Below are positions 24,617 to 33,072 of a stretch of DNA of 64,000 bases, piece after piece; within the stretch, counting starts at the first letter, position 1, and every line of letters begins with the position of its first letter. The translations under genes were made by a program, and so were the position numbers. Location of the stretch: contig CP179201.1 of NCBI GenBank assembly GCA_051201605.1, positions 2,976,001 through 3,040,000 on the forward strand, written 5' to 3'. Under the pieces are notes generated by a model that was not told the origin of the DNA, did not search any database, and saw only the letters and a program-made list of their open reading frames with translations. The DNA is from CABZJG01 sp902512685 (GTDB taxonomy: Bacteria > Pseudomonadota > Alphaproteobacteria > Rhodobacterales > Rhodobacteraceae).

Positions 24617-24654
24617 GATGGCTACTAACTACAATCTATAAAGTGCGCAAATTC

Positions 24655-24684
24655 AAGCGAACTAATTCACGATAAGGTTCGCTT
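24655..24684 (+). terminator. Possible terminator hairpin after segment B genes
   Basis: AAGCGAAC (24655-24662) pairs perfectly with GTTCGCTT (24677-24684) across a 14-base loop, followed by an interrupted T-rich stretch. It lies 39 bases after the stop of the last gene. Confidence 0.45.
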
Positions 24685-24702
24685 AGGCTTTTCCATTTTT
24701 TT

Positions 24703-24724
24703 AAAACGTGACCAAAACGTGACC
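24703..24724. repeat. Tandem AAAACGTGACC repeat near tRNA-Ser
   Basis: AAAACGTGACC at 24703-24713 is repeated immediately at 24714-24724. Position about 115 bases from the tRNA 3' end parallels the arm-site pairs of element A, but the sequence is different, as expected for a different integrase. A partial single match (CGTGACCAA) occurs near 23121 at the other end of the segment. Confidence 0.6.
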
Positions 24725-24839
24725 ACTTGTTCTGTACTTTCATGCTTTGTTCTGCCCGTTTATGCGCTTTTGTCTATCTTTTACGAAAGCCGCAGATAAG
24801 CAGTGTAATATTTTAAGGTATTGTTTTTATTTAGGTTTG

Positions 24840-24929
24840 TGGCGGAGACGAAGGGATTCGAACCCTCGAGACCCTTCCGGGCCTACTCCCTTAGCAGGGG
24901 AGCGCCTTCGACCACTCGGCCACATCTCC
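24840..24929 (-). tRNA. tRNA-Ser (anticodon GCU)
   Basis: On the minus strand a 90-base class II tRNA with GGAGATG/CGTCTCC acceptor stem (one G-T pair), a long variable arm, CTGCTAA anticodon loop (anticodon GCT), GGTTCGAATCC T arm, G discriminator and encoded CCA. It serves as integration target: its 3' end is repeated at 23000 and, in shorter form, at 14316. Confidence 0.95.
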
Positions 24930-25019
24930 GCCGACGGGTTTACAGAGCAATGCACCGAGGGACAAGAGGGGAAACTTAAATTATTTTAGCGTTTAGCAGT
25001 TTATAGAAAGTGCTGGCGC

Positions 25020-26117
25020 TCAGGCATTGAATAGGAAATGAAGCACATCGCCATCTTTCACTTGATAGGCTTTGCCTTCGACACGCATTTTTCCGGCCTC
25101 TTTAGCGGCTTGCTCACCATTAAGCGTCACAAAATCATCATAGGCAATGGTTTCGGCGCGAATAAAGCCACGCTCAAAATCACCATGAATAACACCGGCC
25201 GCCTGCGGGGCCAACGTCCCTTGCGCGATGGTCCAAGCGCGCGATTCTTTGGGGCCAACGGTGAAATAAGTCTCAAGCTCTAAAAGCTGATAGCCAGCCC
25301 GGATAAGACGATCTAATCCCGCTTCTTCCAAGCCCATTTCAGACAGGAACATTTGGGCTTCATCCTCTTCCAGCTGGCTGATTTCCTCTTCGATCTGGGC
25401 GCTGATCATCACTGCGCCCGCCCCTTGCAAGGCCGCCATTTCTTCGACTTTTTGCGAATAGGCATTGCCGTTTGCTGCACTTTCTTCATCGACATTGCAT
25501 ACAAACAGAATTGGCTTTGTGGTCAACAGTTGCAAGCTTTTCCACGCTTTTGCATCTTCGGCATCAATAGCAACGCTGCGCGCAGGTGCGCCCTCTTCCA
25601 GCGCACTTAATGCAGCTTTCAGCAGGCGCTCTTGTTGCACCGCCTCTTTATCACCACCGCGCACTTTGCGCGACAGACCCTGCAGCCGTTTTTCAATGCT
25701 TTCGATATCCGCCAGCATCAGCTCGGTTTCAATGGTTTCCGCATCAGCAACCGGATCAACCCGGCCATCTACATGGGTCACATCGCCGTCTTCAAAACAC
25801 CTCAGAACATGGGCGATCGCATCCACTTCGCGGATATTTGCCAAAAACTGATTGCCAAGCCCTTCCCCTTTTGATGCGCCTTTGACCAAACCAGCAATAT
25901 CAACAAAAGTCATCCGCGTCGGGATGATTTGCTTTGATGCGGCGATGGCCGCCAGCTGATCTAATCGGCTGTCGGGCACAGCAACTTCGCCAACATTGGG
26001 CTCAATTGTACAAAACGGAAAATTAGCAGCTTGGGCGGCAGCTGTTTTTGTCAGTGCATTGAACAACGTAGATTTACCAACATTCGGCAAACCGACAATT
26101 CCCATTTTAAATCCCAT
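25020..26117 (-). CDS. ychF: Redox-regulated ATPase YchF (Obg family)
   Basis: A 365-residue Obg-like P-loop protein of normal length. GLPNVGKST (9-17) is the G1 motif, FVDIAGLVKGASKGEGLGNQ-type segment is the switch II region, and FVCNVDE replaces the usual NKxD G4 motif, which explains why YchF prefers ATP over GTP. The C-terminal TGS-like domain ends FLFNA. YchF binds ribosomes and affects oxidative-stress responses. It is transcribed away from trpA and toward the tRNA-Ser gene; it marks the return to core chromosome. Confidence 0.96.
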   Translation of the reverse strand: MGFKMGIVGLPNVGKSTLFNALTKTAAAQAANFPFCTIEPNVGEVAVPDSRLDQLAAIAASKQIIPTRMTFVDIAGLVKGASKGEGLGNQFLANIREVDAIAHVLRCFEDGDVTHVDGRVDPVADAETIETELMLADIESIEKRLQGLSRKVRGGDKEAVQQERLLKAALSALEEGAPARSVAIDAEDAKAWKSLQLLTTKPILFVCNVDEESAANGNAYSQKVEEMAALQGAGAVMISAQIEEEISQLEEDEAQMFLSEMGLEEAGLDRLIRAGYQLLELETYFTVGPKESRAWTIAQGTLAPQAAGVIHGDFERGFIRAETIAYDDFVTLNGEQAAKEAGKMRVEGKAYQVKDGDVLHFLFNA

Positions 26118-26289
26118 GTGATCGGCTCCTAAATTGCGCGCATCGCGCTTCTATTAGGTGAGCCGAAGAGAGGCAAGACCAAAGCGGCAGCGCAGCGCCG
26201 GCTTTGAATTGCCAATTTATGCACTCTGCCCATTGATTTCCGTTCACTTTTTGGGCAAGTCAAGGGGGCTTTCAGAAGGGGCGTAAAAA

Positions 26290-27090
26290 ATGACTCGCAT
26301 CGACCGCAAATTCAAGGAACTTGCCGACCAAGGGAAAAAGGCTTTTGTGGCGTATGTCATGGCCGGAGATCCTGATTTCGATACCTCGCTTGAGCTGGTT
26401 CTTGGCCTGCCCGGCGCGGGAGTGGATATTCTTGAGCTGGGCTTGCCCTTTACCGATCCAATGGCCGATGGCCCAACAATTCAATTGGCTGGTCAGCGCG
26501 CGCTCGACACAGGAATGACGCTTTTAAAAACACTTGATATGGCGCGCCGGTTTAGACAAACCGATCAAAATACGCCCATTGTGCTGATGGGGTATTATAA
26601 CCCGATTTACAGTCATGGGGTTGACGCATTCCTGAAGGATGCAAAAGAGGCCGGAGTAGATGGACTTATCATTGTTGATCTGCCGCCAGAAGAAGATAGC
26701 GAGCTTTGCATTCCTGCCCAAAAAGCAGGGTTGAACTTTATTCGCCTTGCAACACCGACGACTGATGACAAGCGGCTGCCAAAAGTTCTGCAAAACACAT
26801 CAGGCTTTGTGTATTACGTGTCGATCACCGGGATCACCGGAGCAGCCGAGGCAGAAGCCGGCGATGTTGGACCAGAAGTCGCTAGGATCAAGGCGCACAC
26901 TGATTTGCCAGTGGCCGTCGGCTTTGGGATTAAAACCCCCGAGGCCGCGCAAAGCATTGCATCCGTTGCAGACGGCGCCGTGGTTGGGTCTGCTATTATC
27001 AGCGAGCTTGCCTCTGGAAAATCTGTTAACGAGGTTTTAGATTTTGTTGCCTCATTGGCCAATGGCGCGCATTCAACGAATTCTAATTAG
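26290..27090 (+). CDS. trpA: Tryptophan synthase alpha chain
   Basis: A 266-residue TIM-barrel protein that cleaves indole-3-glycerol phosphate to indole and glyceraldehyde 3-phosphate in the TrpA2B2 complex. Catalytic Glu49 (DILELGLPF) and Asp60 (DPMADGPTIQ) are at the classical positions; GFGIKTPEA and VVGSAI form the phosphate site. It stands alone here without trpB. The 172-base spacer before it, shared with ychF, shows no attenuator-like leader. Its last 8 bases overlap the convergent MaoC-like gene. Confidence 0.96.
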   Translation: MTRIDRKFKELADQGKKAFVAYVMAGDPDFDTSLELVLGLPGAGVDILELGLPFTDPMADGPTIQLAGQRALDTGMTLLKTLDMARRFRQTDQNTPIVLMGYYNPIYSHGVDAFLKDAKEAGVDGLIIVDLPPEEDSELCIPAQKAGLNFIRLATPTTDDKRLPKVLQNTSGFVYYVSITGITGAAEAEAGDVGPEVARIKAHTDLPVAVGFGIKTPEAAQSIASVADGAVVGSAIISELASGKSVNEVLDFVASLANGAHSTNSN

Positions 27091-27523
27091 GTCTTACCCG
27101 TAGCATATGTGTGATTAAATAGGTTGCTACTTTTTGATCTTTTTGGTTCAGAACTTCATATTGAACCGTTACAAAACCCCTATCAGGTTTTGACTTTGAC
27201 TGTTTCGCGCTGTCAACTCTGGCTCGGTTATAAAGAGTGTCCCCGGGCTTAACAGGCAGCAGCCAGCGCAACTCTTGCATGCCGGGTGAGCCAATCGAAC
27301 ATTCTTTAAACTTTCCGGTTTCAAGCATTAGCCGAAAAGAAATCAGCAAGGTATGCCAACCACTGGCAATCAACCCGCCATAGGGGTAATAATCTACGAC
27401 GGTTTCATCAATATGGAACGGTTGCGGATCCCATCGCCTTGCAAAATCAATGATTTCATCCTTAGGAACAAGATAGCGGTCTGTTGTAAAACAATACCCA
27501 ACCACGAAATCTTCAAAATACAT
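27083..27523 (-). CDS. MaoC-like dehydratase domain protein
   Basis: A 146-residue single hotdog-fold protein. YFEDFVVG at the start, DEIIDFARRWDPQPFHID and GGLIASGWHT are the hydratase-2 motif (Asp and His of the active site are in DPQPFHID), followed by LRWLLPVKPGDTL. It probably hydrates a trans-2-enoyl-CoA. I chose the ATG at 27523 because GAGGGTG precedes it; an ATG 15 bases upstream is possible. It overlaps the end of trpA head-to-head and is divergent from lldD. Confidence 0.88.
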   Translation of the reverse strand: MYFEDFVVGYCFTTDRYLVPKDEIIDFARRWDPQPFHIDETVVDYYPYGGLIASGWHTLLISFRLMLETGKFKECSIGSPGMQELRWLLPVKPGDTLYNRARVDSAKQSKSKPDRGFVTVQYEVLNQKDQKVATYLITHMLRVRPN

Positions 27524-27609
27524 ATCACCCTCGCGCATTCAACTTTGATCTTGTGAACCAATACCTGTATTGGTAAGAATAACTCACCAATACACTCGGG
27601 TAAATACCA

Positions 27610-28773
27610 ATGCCAATTATCACAAACATCGAAGACTTAAAGCGTATTTACCGCCGCCGCGTGCCGCAAATGTTCTATGATTACGCAGAGTCCGGCAGTT
27701 GGACCGAGCAGACATTTCGGGACAATGTGACAGATTTTGAACAACTTCGTCTGCGCCAAAGGGTGGCCGTTGACATGACCGGGCGCAGTACAACTTCAAA
27801 AATGATCGACCAAAACGTCGCGATGCCTGTTGCGCTTGCGCCTGTAGGTCTGACTGGCATGCAGACCGCAGATGGAGAAATTAAAGCCGCAAAGGCCGCA
27901 GAGAAATTCGGTGTGCCCTTTACGCTTTCCACAATGTCTATCTGCTCGATAGAAGATGTTGCCGCCCATACCACCAAACCATTTTGGTTTCAGCTTTACG
28001 CGATGAAAGATGACGATTTCATCAACCGGCTCATTGAGCGTGCAAAGGCAGCAAAATGCTCTGCATTGATGATTACGCTAGATTTGCAGATTTTAGGCCA
28101 ACGCCATAAGGATCTAAAAAATGGGCTTTCTGCTCCCCCAAATCTTACGGTCAAAACCATGGCCAACCTTGCGACCAAATGGAGGTGGGGCTTGGAAATG
28201 CTGGGCACCAAACGCCGGCAATTTGGTAATATAGTGGGCCATGCCAAAGGCGTAAAAGACACCAGCAGCCTGTCTTCTTGGACCGCTGAACAATTTGATC
28301 CAGCGCTTGATTGGAATAAAATTGCCAAACTGAAAAAGGCTTGGGGCGGCAAAGTTATTTTAAAGGGTATTTTGGATGCTGAGGACGCTAAAATGGCCCT
28401 AAGCGTTGGTGCAGATGCAATTATAGTATCCAATCATGGTGGGCGGCAACTTGATGGAGCGCTTAGTTCAATTAGGGCTCTGCCCAGTATTCTTGAAGCA
28501 GTGGGCGATAAAATCGAGGTGCATTTTGATGGCGGCATCCGATCTGGGCAAGATGTGCTTAAAGCGCTGTCGCTGGGAGCAAAAGGCACATATATCGGCC
28601 GCGCGTTTATATACGGGCTAGGGGCTATGGGTGAAGCCGGTGTGACCCAGGCCCTAACCGTTATCCAAAAAGAATTAGAAACAACAATGGCTCTTTGTGG
28701 TCATACTCAAATTGATGATTTATCGCCCGAAAATTTATTGATCCCTAAGGGTTTTGAAGGCGATTGGGCGTGA
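27610..28773 (+). CDS. lldD: FMN-dependent L-lactate dehydrogenase / alpha-hydroxy-acid oxidase
   Basis: A 387-residue flavoprotein of the LldD type. FYDYAESGSWTEQTFRDN, PVALAPVGLTGMQ, LTLDLQILGQRHKDLKNGLS-type FMN loop, and SNHGGRQLDGA with the catalytic His are all present, and FDGGIRSGQDVLKAL closes the FMN phosphate site. It oxidises L-lactate to pyruvate at the inner membrane, passing electrons to quinone; closely related enzymes use other 2-hydroxy acids. It ends exactly where the convergent MFS gene ends. Confidence 0.9.
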   Translation: MPIITNIEDLKRIYRRRVPQMFYDYAESGSWTEQTFRDNVTDFEQLRLRQRVAVDMTGRSTTSKMIDQNVAMPVALAPVGLTGMQTADGEIKAAKAAEKFGVPFTLSTMSICSIEDVAAHTTKPFWFQLYAMKDDDFINRLIERAKAAKCSALMITLDLQILGQRHKDLKNGLSAPPNLTVKTMANLATKWRWGLEMLGTKRRQFGNIVGHAKGVKDTSSLSSWTAEQFDPALDWNKIAKLKKAWGGKVILKGILDAEDAKMALSVGADAIIVSNHGGRQLDGALSSIRALPSILEAVGDKIEVHFDGGIRSGQDVLKALSLGAKGTYIGRAFIYGLGAMGEAGVTQALTVIQKELETTMALCGHTQIDDLSPENLLIPKGFEGDWA

Positions 28774-29925
28774 TCAACCCTTTTGGGATGATCCTGCCAA
28801 CATCGGAATGAGCACCAATGTGATGCTTGCAAGCAACAGCGATAATGCAACAAACGAGACAGAAAGGCTGGCCAGTTCAGCCAAGCCCCCCATAATAGGC
28901 GGCCCGATAAAGAAGCCCGTATAACCAATCAATGCAACATTTGAAATTGCTTTGACCCGCTGATCAGCAGGACTAATGCGCCCGACCAACGCCAATCCCA
29001 AAGGCGCTATGACAGAGATCCCAAGGCCGAGAGCGGCAAAGCCTATATAAGTCAGTGGCAGATTAATAGCAGTTGCGGCAAGCCCGGAGCCAAAGGCCGC
29101 AAAGAGTGCTGCAATCTGGATCACCCGCGCTTCAGAAAAAACCCGTGCCATGGCTTGTCCGCCAAGTCGTCCGATGCCCATTGTCAGCCCCAAAATTGCA
29201 GGCCCCATCGCACCAAGCACTGCGCCCACACCAAGCGCGCGTTCTAAATGCAGGGCAGACCACCCCTCAGAGGCCTGCTCGCCCATAAATGCAATTGCGA
29301 TCACAATGCCAATCAGCACCAAAAACTGATTGGATCCTGAGGTGGGTGCATCATTGGTTTCATCTGCTTGATCTGCCGTTTTTGGCAAAACCATTGATGG
29401 CAGAAACAGCAAGCCGAGAACACCAATGATGGAAAAGCTGATCACTGCACCGCCCCCAAATTCGCGAATCAGGCCTGTACAAAATGCAGCTATTGCATAG
29501 CCGAATGAAAACATCGCATGGTGAAAACTCATCAACGGATGACCCTCGCGGGCCTCGATCTGAGACAGATGCGCATTCATGACCACGTCCAAACTGGCAG
29601 TTGACGCGGCACATAGAAACATCGCAATTGTCAAACCTGTCCAACTGCTCATCAAACCAGGCAGTTGAAAAGCCAAAAGCGCCGCCGCACATAACGCTGC
29701 CACACCATAGCGGCCTAGCCGGCTATCCAGCCATGGCGCAAAACGCATGGCCGCGATTGCACCCATTGCAGCGACCAGCATAACCCCTGCCAATTCGCCA
29801 TCACCGGCGCCTATTGCGGCCTGCAAATCCGGAACAAGTGCGGCGAAAGCGCCCCAACAACACCCCAAAACAACAAAAGCGCAAAGCGGTTCCCAAGACG
29901 CAATTATCAAGCGTTTGTTAATCAT
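28774..29925 (-). CDS. MFS transporter
   Basis: A 383-residue membrane protein with about 12 hydrophobic segments. The pattern (FVVLGCCWGAFAALVPDLQA, the motif-A-like loop LDSRLGRYGV, SLDVVMNAHLSQIEAREG, GFFIGPPIMGGLAELAS) resembles the YfjK/ExuT-unlike small MFS group that includes inner-membrane protein YbjJ-type exporters; the substrate is unknown. The ATG at 29925 has GGCGGA upstream, better than the longer start at 29961. Convergent with lldD. Confidence 0.85.
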   Translation of the reverse strand: MINKRLIIASWEPLCAFVVLGCCWGAFAALVPDLQAAIGAGDGELAGVMLVAAMGAIAAMRFAPWLDSRLGRYGVAALCAAALLAFQLPGLMSSWTGLTIAMFLCAASTASLDVVMNAHLSQIEAREGHPLMSFHHAMFSFGYAIAAFCTGLIREFGGGAVISFSIIGVLGLLFLPSMVLPKTADQADETNDAPTSGSNQFLVLIGIVIAIAFMGEQASEGWSALHLERALGVGAVLGAMGPAILGLTMGIGRLGGQAMARVFSEARVIQIAALFAAFGSGLAATAINLPLTYIGFAALGLGISVIAPLGLALVGRISPADQRVKAISNVALIGYTGFFIGPPIMGGLAELASLSVSFVALSLLLASITLVLIPMLAGSSQKG

Positions 29926-30069
29926 AAATCCGCCTGTGACATGCCTAGTCAGTTCGCGCAAGCCCCAGTTTCAATTTGGGCTTTCAAATCCTGTGCAACT
30001 GGTCTATACGCGCGGCTTCATGAAGGGCTACAGCCTTGGAGGAGCCCTCTTTAACAAATGGAGATTTAA

Positions 30070-30717
30070 ATGGCTGGAAAGATACCAGATCTTGAAGCGA
30101 TCGAACGGACGGGGACAGGCAAGGGCGCCGCTCGTCAAGCACGCCGCGATGGCATGGTGCCGGGTGTAGCTTATGGAGGCGGCATTGATCCGCTCCCGAT
30201 TCAAATACCCCGCAATGAATTGCTAAAGCGCCTAAAAGCCGGGCGTTTTACGTCAACTTTGTTTAATCTTAAAGTCGAGGGCCATGAAGATGTCCGCGTG
30301 ATCTGCCGCGATGTGCAGCGCCATGTGGTCAAAGATCTTCCGACACACCTCGACCTGATGCGCCTGCGTCGGTCATCTCAGATCAACCTGTTCATCCCTA
30401 TTGATTTCGTCAACGAAGACATAGCGCCAGGCATCAAACAAGGTGGCGTTTTAACCATCGTGCGGCCCGAGATTGAACTGATTGTAACCGCTGGTGATAT
30501 TCCGGAAAAAATCGAAATCGACCTTTCTGCGCTAAATATTGGCGATGTGATTACCATTTCTTCGGTCTCCCTTCCAGAAGGCGCAAAGCCAACCATCGAC
30601 CGTGATTTTGTGATTGCCAATATTTCAGCACCAAGCGGTCTTGCTGCTGCTGCCGATGAAGAAGAGACAACATCAGAAGAAGAAGAAGCCACTGAAGAGG
30701 TGCAAGAAGAAGAATAA
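30070..30717 (+). CDS. rplY: 50S ribosomal protein L25 (TL5/Ctc type)
   Basis: A 215-residue L25 of the long TL5/Ctc form: the N-terminal 5S-rRNA-binding domain (RTGTGKGAARQARRDGMVPG, VYGG-type AYGGG) is followed by the beta-rich C-domain (LSALNIGDVITISSVSLPEG) and an acidic tail of Glu residues. The ATG at 30070 follows GGAG. A small stem (AGGGCT 30024-30029 / AGCCCT 30043-30048) in the leader might be regulatory. A strong terminator follows the gene and pth comes next, the usual alphaproteobacterial order. Confidence 0.95.
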   Translation: MAGKIPDLEAIERTGTGKGAARQARRDGMVPGVAYGGGIDPLPIQIPRNELLKRLKAGRFTSTLFNLKVEGHEDVRVICRDVQRHVVKDLPTHLDLMRLRRSSQINLFIPIDFVNEDIAPGIKQGGVLTIVRPEIELIVTAGDIPEKIEIDLSALNIGDVITISSVSLPEGAKPTIDRDFVIANISAPSGLAAAADEEETTSEEEEATEEVQEEE

Positions 30718-30742
30718 ACACTTCTCTTGATGTGGATTTGTC

Positions 30743-30769
30743 AAAGCGGGGCTTTTGCCCCGCTTTTTT
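30743..30769 (+). terminator. Rho-independent terminator after rplY
   Basis: AAAGCGGGGC (30743-30752) pairs with GCCCCGCTTT (30757-30766) across a TTTT loop and runs into a T tract. Confidence 0.92.
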
Positions 30770-30827
30770 CTTGGGTAAGATTGTGCCAAGTATTTGGAAA
30801 TCAACCCATCGGAATAGTGGAACAGCC

Positions 30828-31535
30828 ATGCGGATTTTTGTAGGACTTGGAAACCCTGGCGCAAACTATGCCCATAACCGGCATAATATAGGGTTTATGG
30901 CAGTAGACCGGATTGCAGAAGATAATGGGTTTTCACCTTGGAAAGGTAAGTTTCAGGGTCGCATGAGCGAAGGCCGTTTGGGGCCGGAAAAAATCATTTT
31001 GTTGAAACCTGATACCTTTATGAACCTTTCTGGCCAATCTGTTGGCGAAGCCATGCGGTTTTTCAAACTTGAGCCTACGAATATTACTGTTTTTCATGAC
31101 GAACTGGATTTGGCGCCTGGAAAGTGTCGCGTAAAAAGTGGCGGCGGTCATGCAGGCCATAACGGTCTACGCTCTTTGCATCAACATATAGGTGCGGACT
31201 ATCAACGCGTGCGGTTGGGCATTGGACATCCCGGACACAAAGATGCGGTTGCCGGCTATGTTCTGCATGATTTTGCCAAAGCGGATCAAACCTGGCTGGC
31301 CGATTTATTGGTTGGGATTGCCGATGGCGCCAACAAACTGGCACAGGGCGATGCCGCAGGATTTATGAATGTGGTTGCGCTTCACGTTCAGCAAGACCCT
31401 GTCTCAGCCCCCACCAAACCCGCAAAACCCCCCAAAGTGTCACAAAACAGTGAATCCCCAGAAGCCGCTAAAAAGAGTATTGTAACGCCAGATGCCAAAA
31501 CTACTTTGCAAAGGTTAATCGATAGATTTAAATGA
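30828..31535 (+). CDS. pth: Peptidyl-tRNA hydrolase
   Basis: A 235-residue Pth. GLGNPGANYAHNRHNIGF places Asn9 and catalytic His19; FMNLSG gives Asn66 and FHDELDL gives Asp91; GHNGLRS and RLGIGHPG complete the family pattern. It recycles peptidyl-tRNA. The C-terminal 45 residues are a Pro/Lys/Ser-rich tail beyond the conserved domain, common in alphaproteobacteria. The frame is open further upstream through the rplY terminator, but the ATG at 30828 begins the conserved sequence. The stop overlaps the DUF2332 gene (ATGA). Confidence 0.95.
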   Translation: MRIFVGLGNPGANYAHNRHNIGFMAVDRIAEDNGFSPWKGKFQGRMSEGRLGPEKIILLKPDTFMNLSGQSVGEAMRFFKLEPTNITVFHDELDLAPGKCRVKSGGGHAGHNGLRSLHQHIGADYQRVRLGIGHPGHKDAVAGYVLHDFAKADQTWLADLLVGIADGANKLAQGDAAGFMNVVALHVQQDPVSAPTKPAKPPKVSQNSESPEAAKKSIVTPDAKTTLQRLIDRFK

Positions 31536-32548
31536 CCCTTAGGGAAGATTTTCGCCTTCAGGCACACCACTGCGCAGCACTTGGATCGCCGTTTATGGCC
31601 CAGTTAATGCTACTTTTTGCTGATCGTTTGACGCCTGGTGATCCTGTTTCAGATGCTCTTTTCGATTGGCCCGGAGATCGCTCAGCCAGCGGCGCTTCGG
31701 TACCGCTTCGACTGGCCGGCGGGTTACATATGTTGGTTCTTTGCAACAAAGACGCCGATTTGACGTCAGTCTATCCACCCAATACACCCAGCGATGATGC
31801 GCTTTGGACAGAGGTCAGAAGCGCATTGCGAGGGCATGTTAAGTTCCTGTTAGACTTTATAAAATTGCCACCGCAGACCAATGAAATTCAGCGCAGCAGT
31901 GTGATGATCGCCGCCAGCCATCTTTTAGCGGATCGCTTTGAGTTGCCGATGGTCGTGTCTGAATTGGGGGCCAGCGGCGGGCTCAATCTGTTGTTTGACC
32001 GCTACCAATTGATTGTAGGCAAAGCGCGGTTTGGCGCGGGCAATCCAATTACGACCCTTGCGCCAGATTGGAGCGGCCCTTTGCCGCCAAATACTCGCTT
32101 TGAAGTGATAAACAAAGCAGGCGTTGATCTTAGTCCACTGGATCCCACCAAAGATAAAGATCACCTTCGCCTGCTTGCCTATAGTTGGCCAGATCAACCT
32201 AATAGAATTGAGCGTTTAAACAGAGCAGCGCCGCATCAAACAACCCAAGTAGAAAAAGATGACGCCGCAGACTGGCTGCCCCGGCGGCTCACCTATCACC
32301 CCAAATGCCACCTTCATTTAGTTTATAATACAGTGGCTTGGCAGTATTTCCCACCCCAAGTTCAGCAATTCTGCACCAAAGCACTAGAGCATTCGGGCGC
32401 CAGAGCGACAACCAGTAGCCCGCTGGCCCACTTGGCGATGGAAGCCGACGAAAAGTCAGAAGGCGCAGCCATCACCTTGCAAATTTGGCCCAACGGAGAA
32501 AAATATAACCTTGGCCGGGTTGATTTTCATGGGCGCTGGATCAATTGA
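31532..32548 (+). CDS. DUF2332 family protein
   Basis: A 338-residue protein with DUF2332 features: FRLQAHHCAALGSPFMAQLM near the start, CNKDADLTSVYPPN, ELGASGGLNLLFDRY near residue 145 and HLHLVYNTVAWQYFP. Members are common in Rhodobacterales and have no proven function that I know. The gene is coupled to pth by ATGA. Confidence 0.85.
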   Translation: MTLREDFRLQAHHCAALGSPFMAQLMLLFADRLTPGDPVSDALFDWPGDRSASGASVPLRLAGGLHMLVLCNKDADLTSVYPPNTPSDDALWTEVRSALRGHVKFLLDFIKLPPQTNEIQRSSVMIAASHLLADRFELPMVVSELGASGGLNLLFDRYQLIVGKARFGAGNPITTLAPDWSGPLPPNTRFEVINKAGVDLSPLDPTKDKDHLRLLAYSWPDQPNRIERLNRAAPHQTTQVEKDDAADWLPRRLTYHPKCHLHLVYNTVAWQYFPPQVQQFCTKALEHSGARATTSSPLAHLAMEADEKSEGAAITLQIWPNGEKYNLGRVDFHGRWIN

Positions 32549-32582
32549 TCTAAAGACACCATATTGACCTAAGTCCCTCAGT

Positions 32583-32969
32583 TTGAAAGACAAACCAAAG
32601 TTGAAAAAAGATCCTTCCGTGAATGTCCTTGGCGACGCACTTGTGCCATGCTCTTTTTCACCAATAAGCGGATTTTTCCGCGATGGGTTTTGCAATTCAT
32701 GCGCAGAAGATCAAGGCAGTCACACTGTATGCGCTGTAATGACCGACGAATTTCTGGCCTATTCCAAATATGTGGGAAATGATCTCAGCACAGCGCGGCC
32801 CGAGTTTAATTTTACAGGCCTCAAGGCTGGTGACAGCTGGTGTCTATGTGCGGCACGTTTTTTACAAGCGCACGATGAAGGCTGCGCCCCAAAGGTCAAC
32901 CTTAAAGCCACCCATTTACGCGCCACAGAAATTATCCCGCTAAAAATTCTTGCGCAATATAAAGCCTGA
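32583..32969 (+). CDS. DUF2237 family protein
   Basis: A 128-residue small protein of the DUF2237 family: NVLGDALVPCSFSPISGFFR, FCNSCAEDQGSHTVCAVMT, NDLSTARPEFNFTGLKAGD and WCLCAARF are characteristic, with many conserved Cys. The function is unknown. The start is uncertain: TTG at 32583 gives the listed length, while GTG at 32620 would begin just before the conserved part; neither has a good ribosome binding site. Confidence 0.85.
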   Translation: MKDKPKLKKDPSVNVLGDALVPCSFSPISGFFRDGFCNSCAEDQGSHTVCAVMTDEFLAYSKYVGNDLSTARPEFNFTGLKAGDSWCLCAARFLQAHDEGCAPKVNLKATHLRATEIIPLKILAQYKA

Positions 32970-33072
32970 AACCCGCCCCGCCGCTATGCCATTTTAGATA
33001 AAAAATAACCGTGGTCTTGGGCGCGAAATTTAGCTATTCTTTGCAACCATTCCACCGCAGCAGCAGAGCGAA

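Larger units (their letters stand above)
23033..24872. mobile_element. Segment B: integrase-less insertion next to tRNA-Ser
   Basis: About 1.8 kb lies between the partial tRNA copy and the intact tRNA-Ser gene. It carries two overlapping genes of unknown function and, near its right end, an 11-base tandem repeat AAAACGTGACC at 24703-24724 in the position where element A has its arm sites. No integrase is present, so it is either a remnant of a larger element or a small passenger mobilised in trans. Confidence 0.55.

Noticed and set aside
24747..24989. 80-codon open frame over the tRNA-Ser gene
   Set aside because: It runs through the tRNA on the opposite strand; such frames are artefacts of the tRNA sequence.
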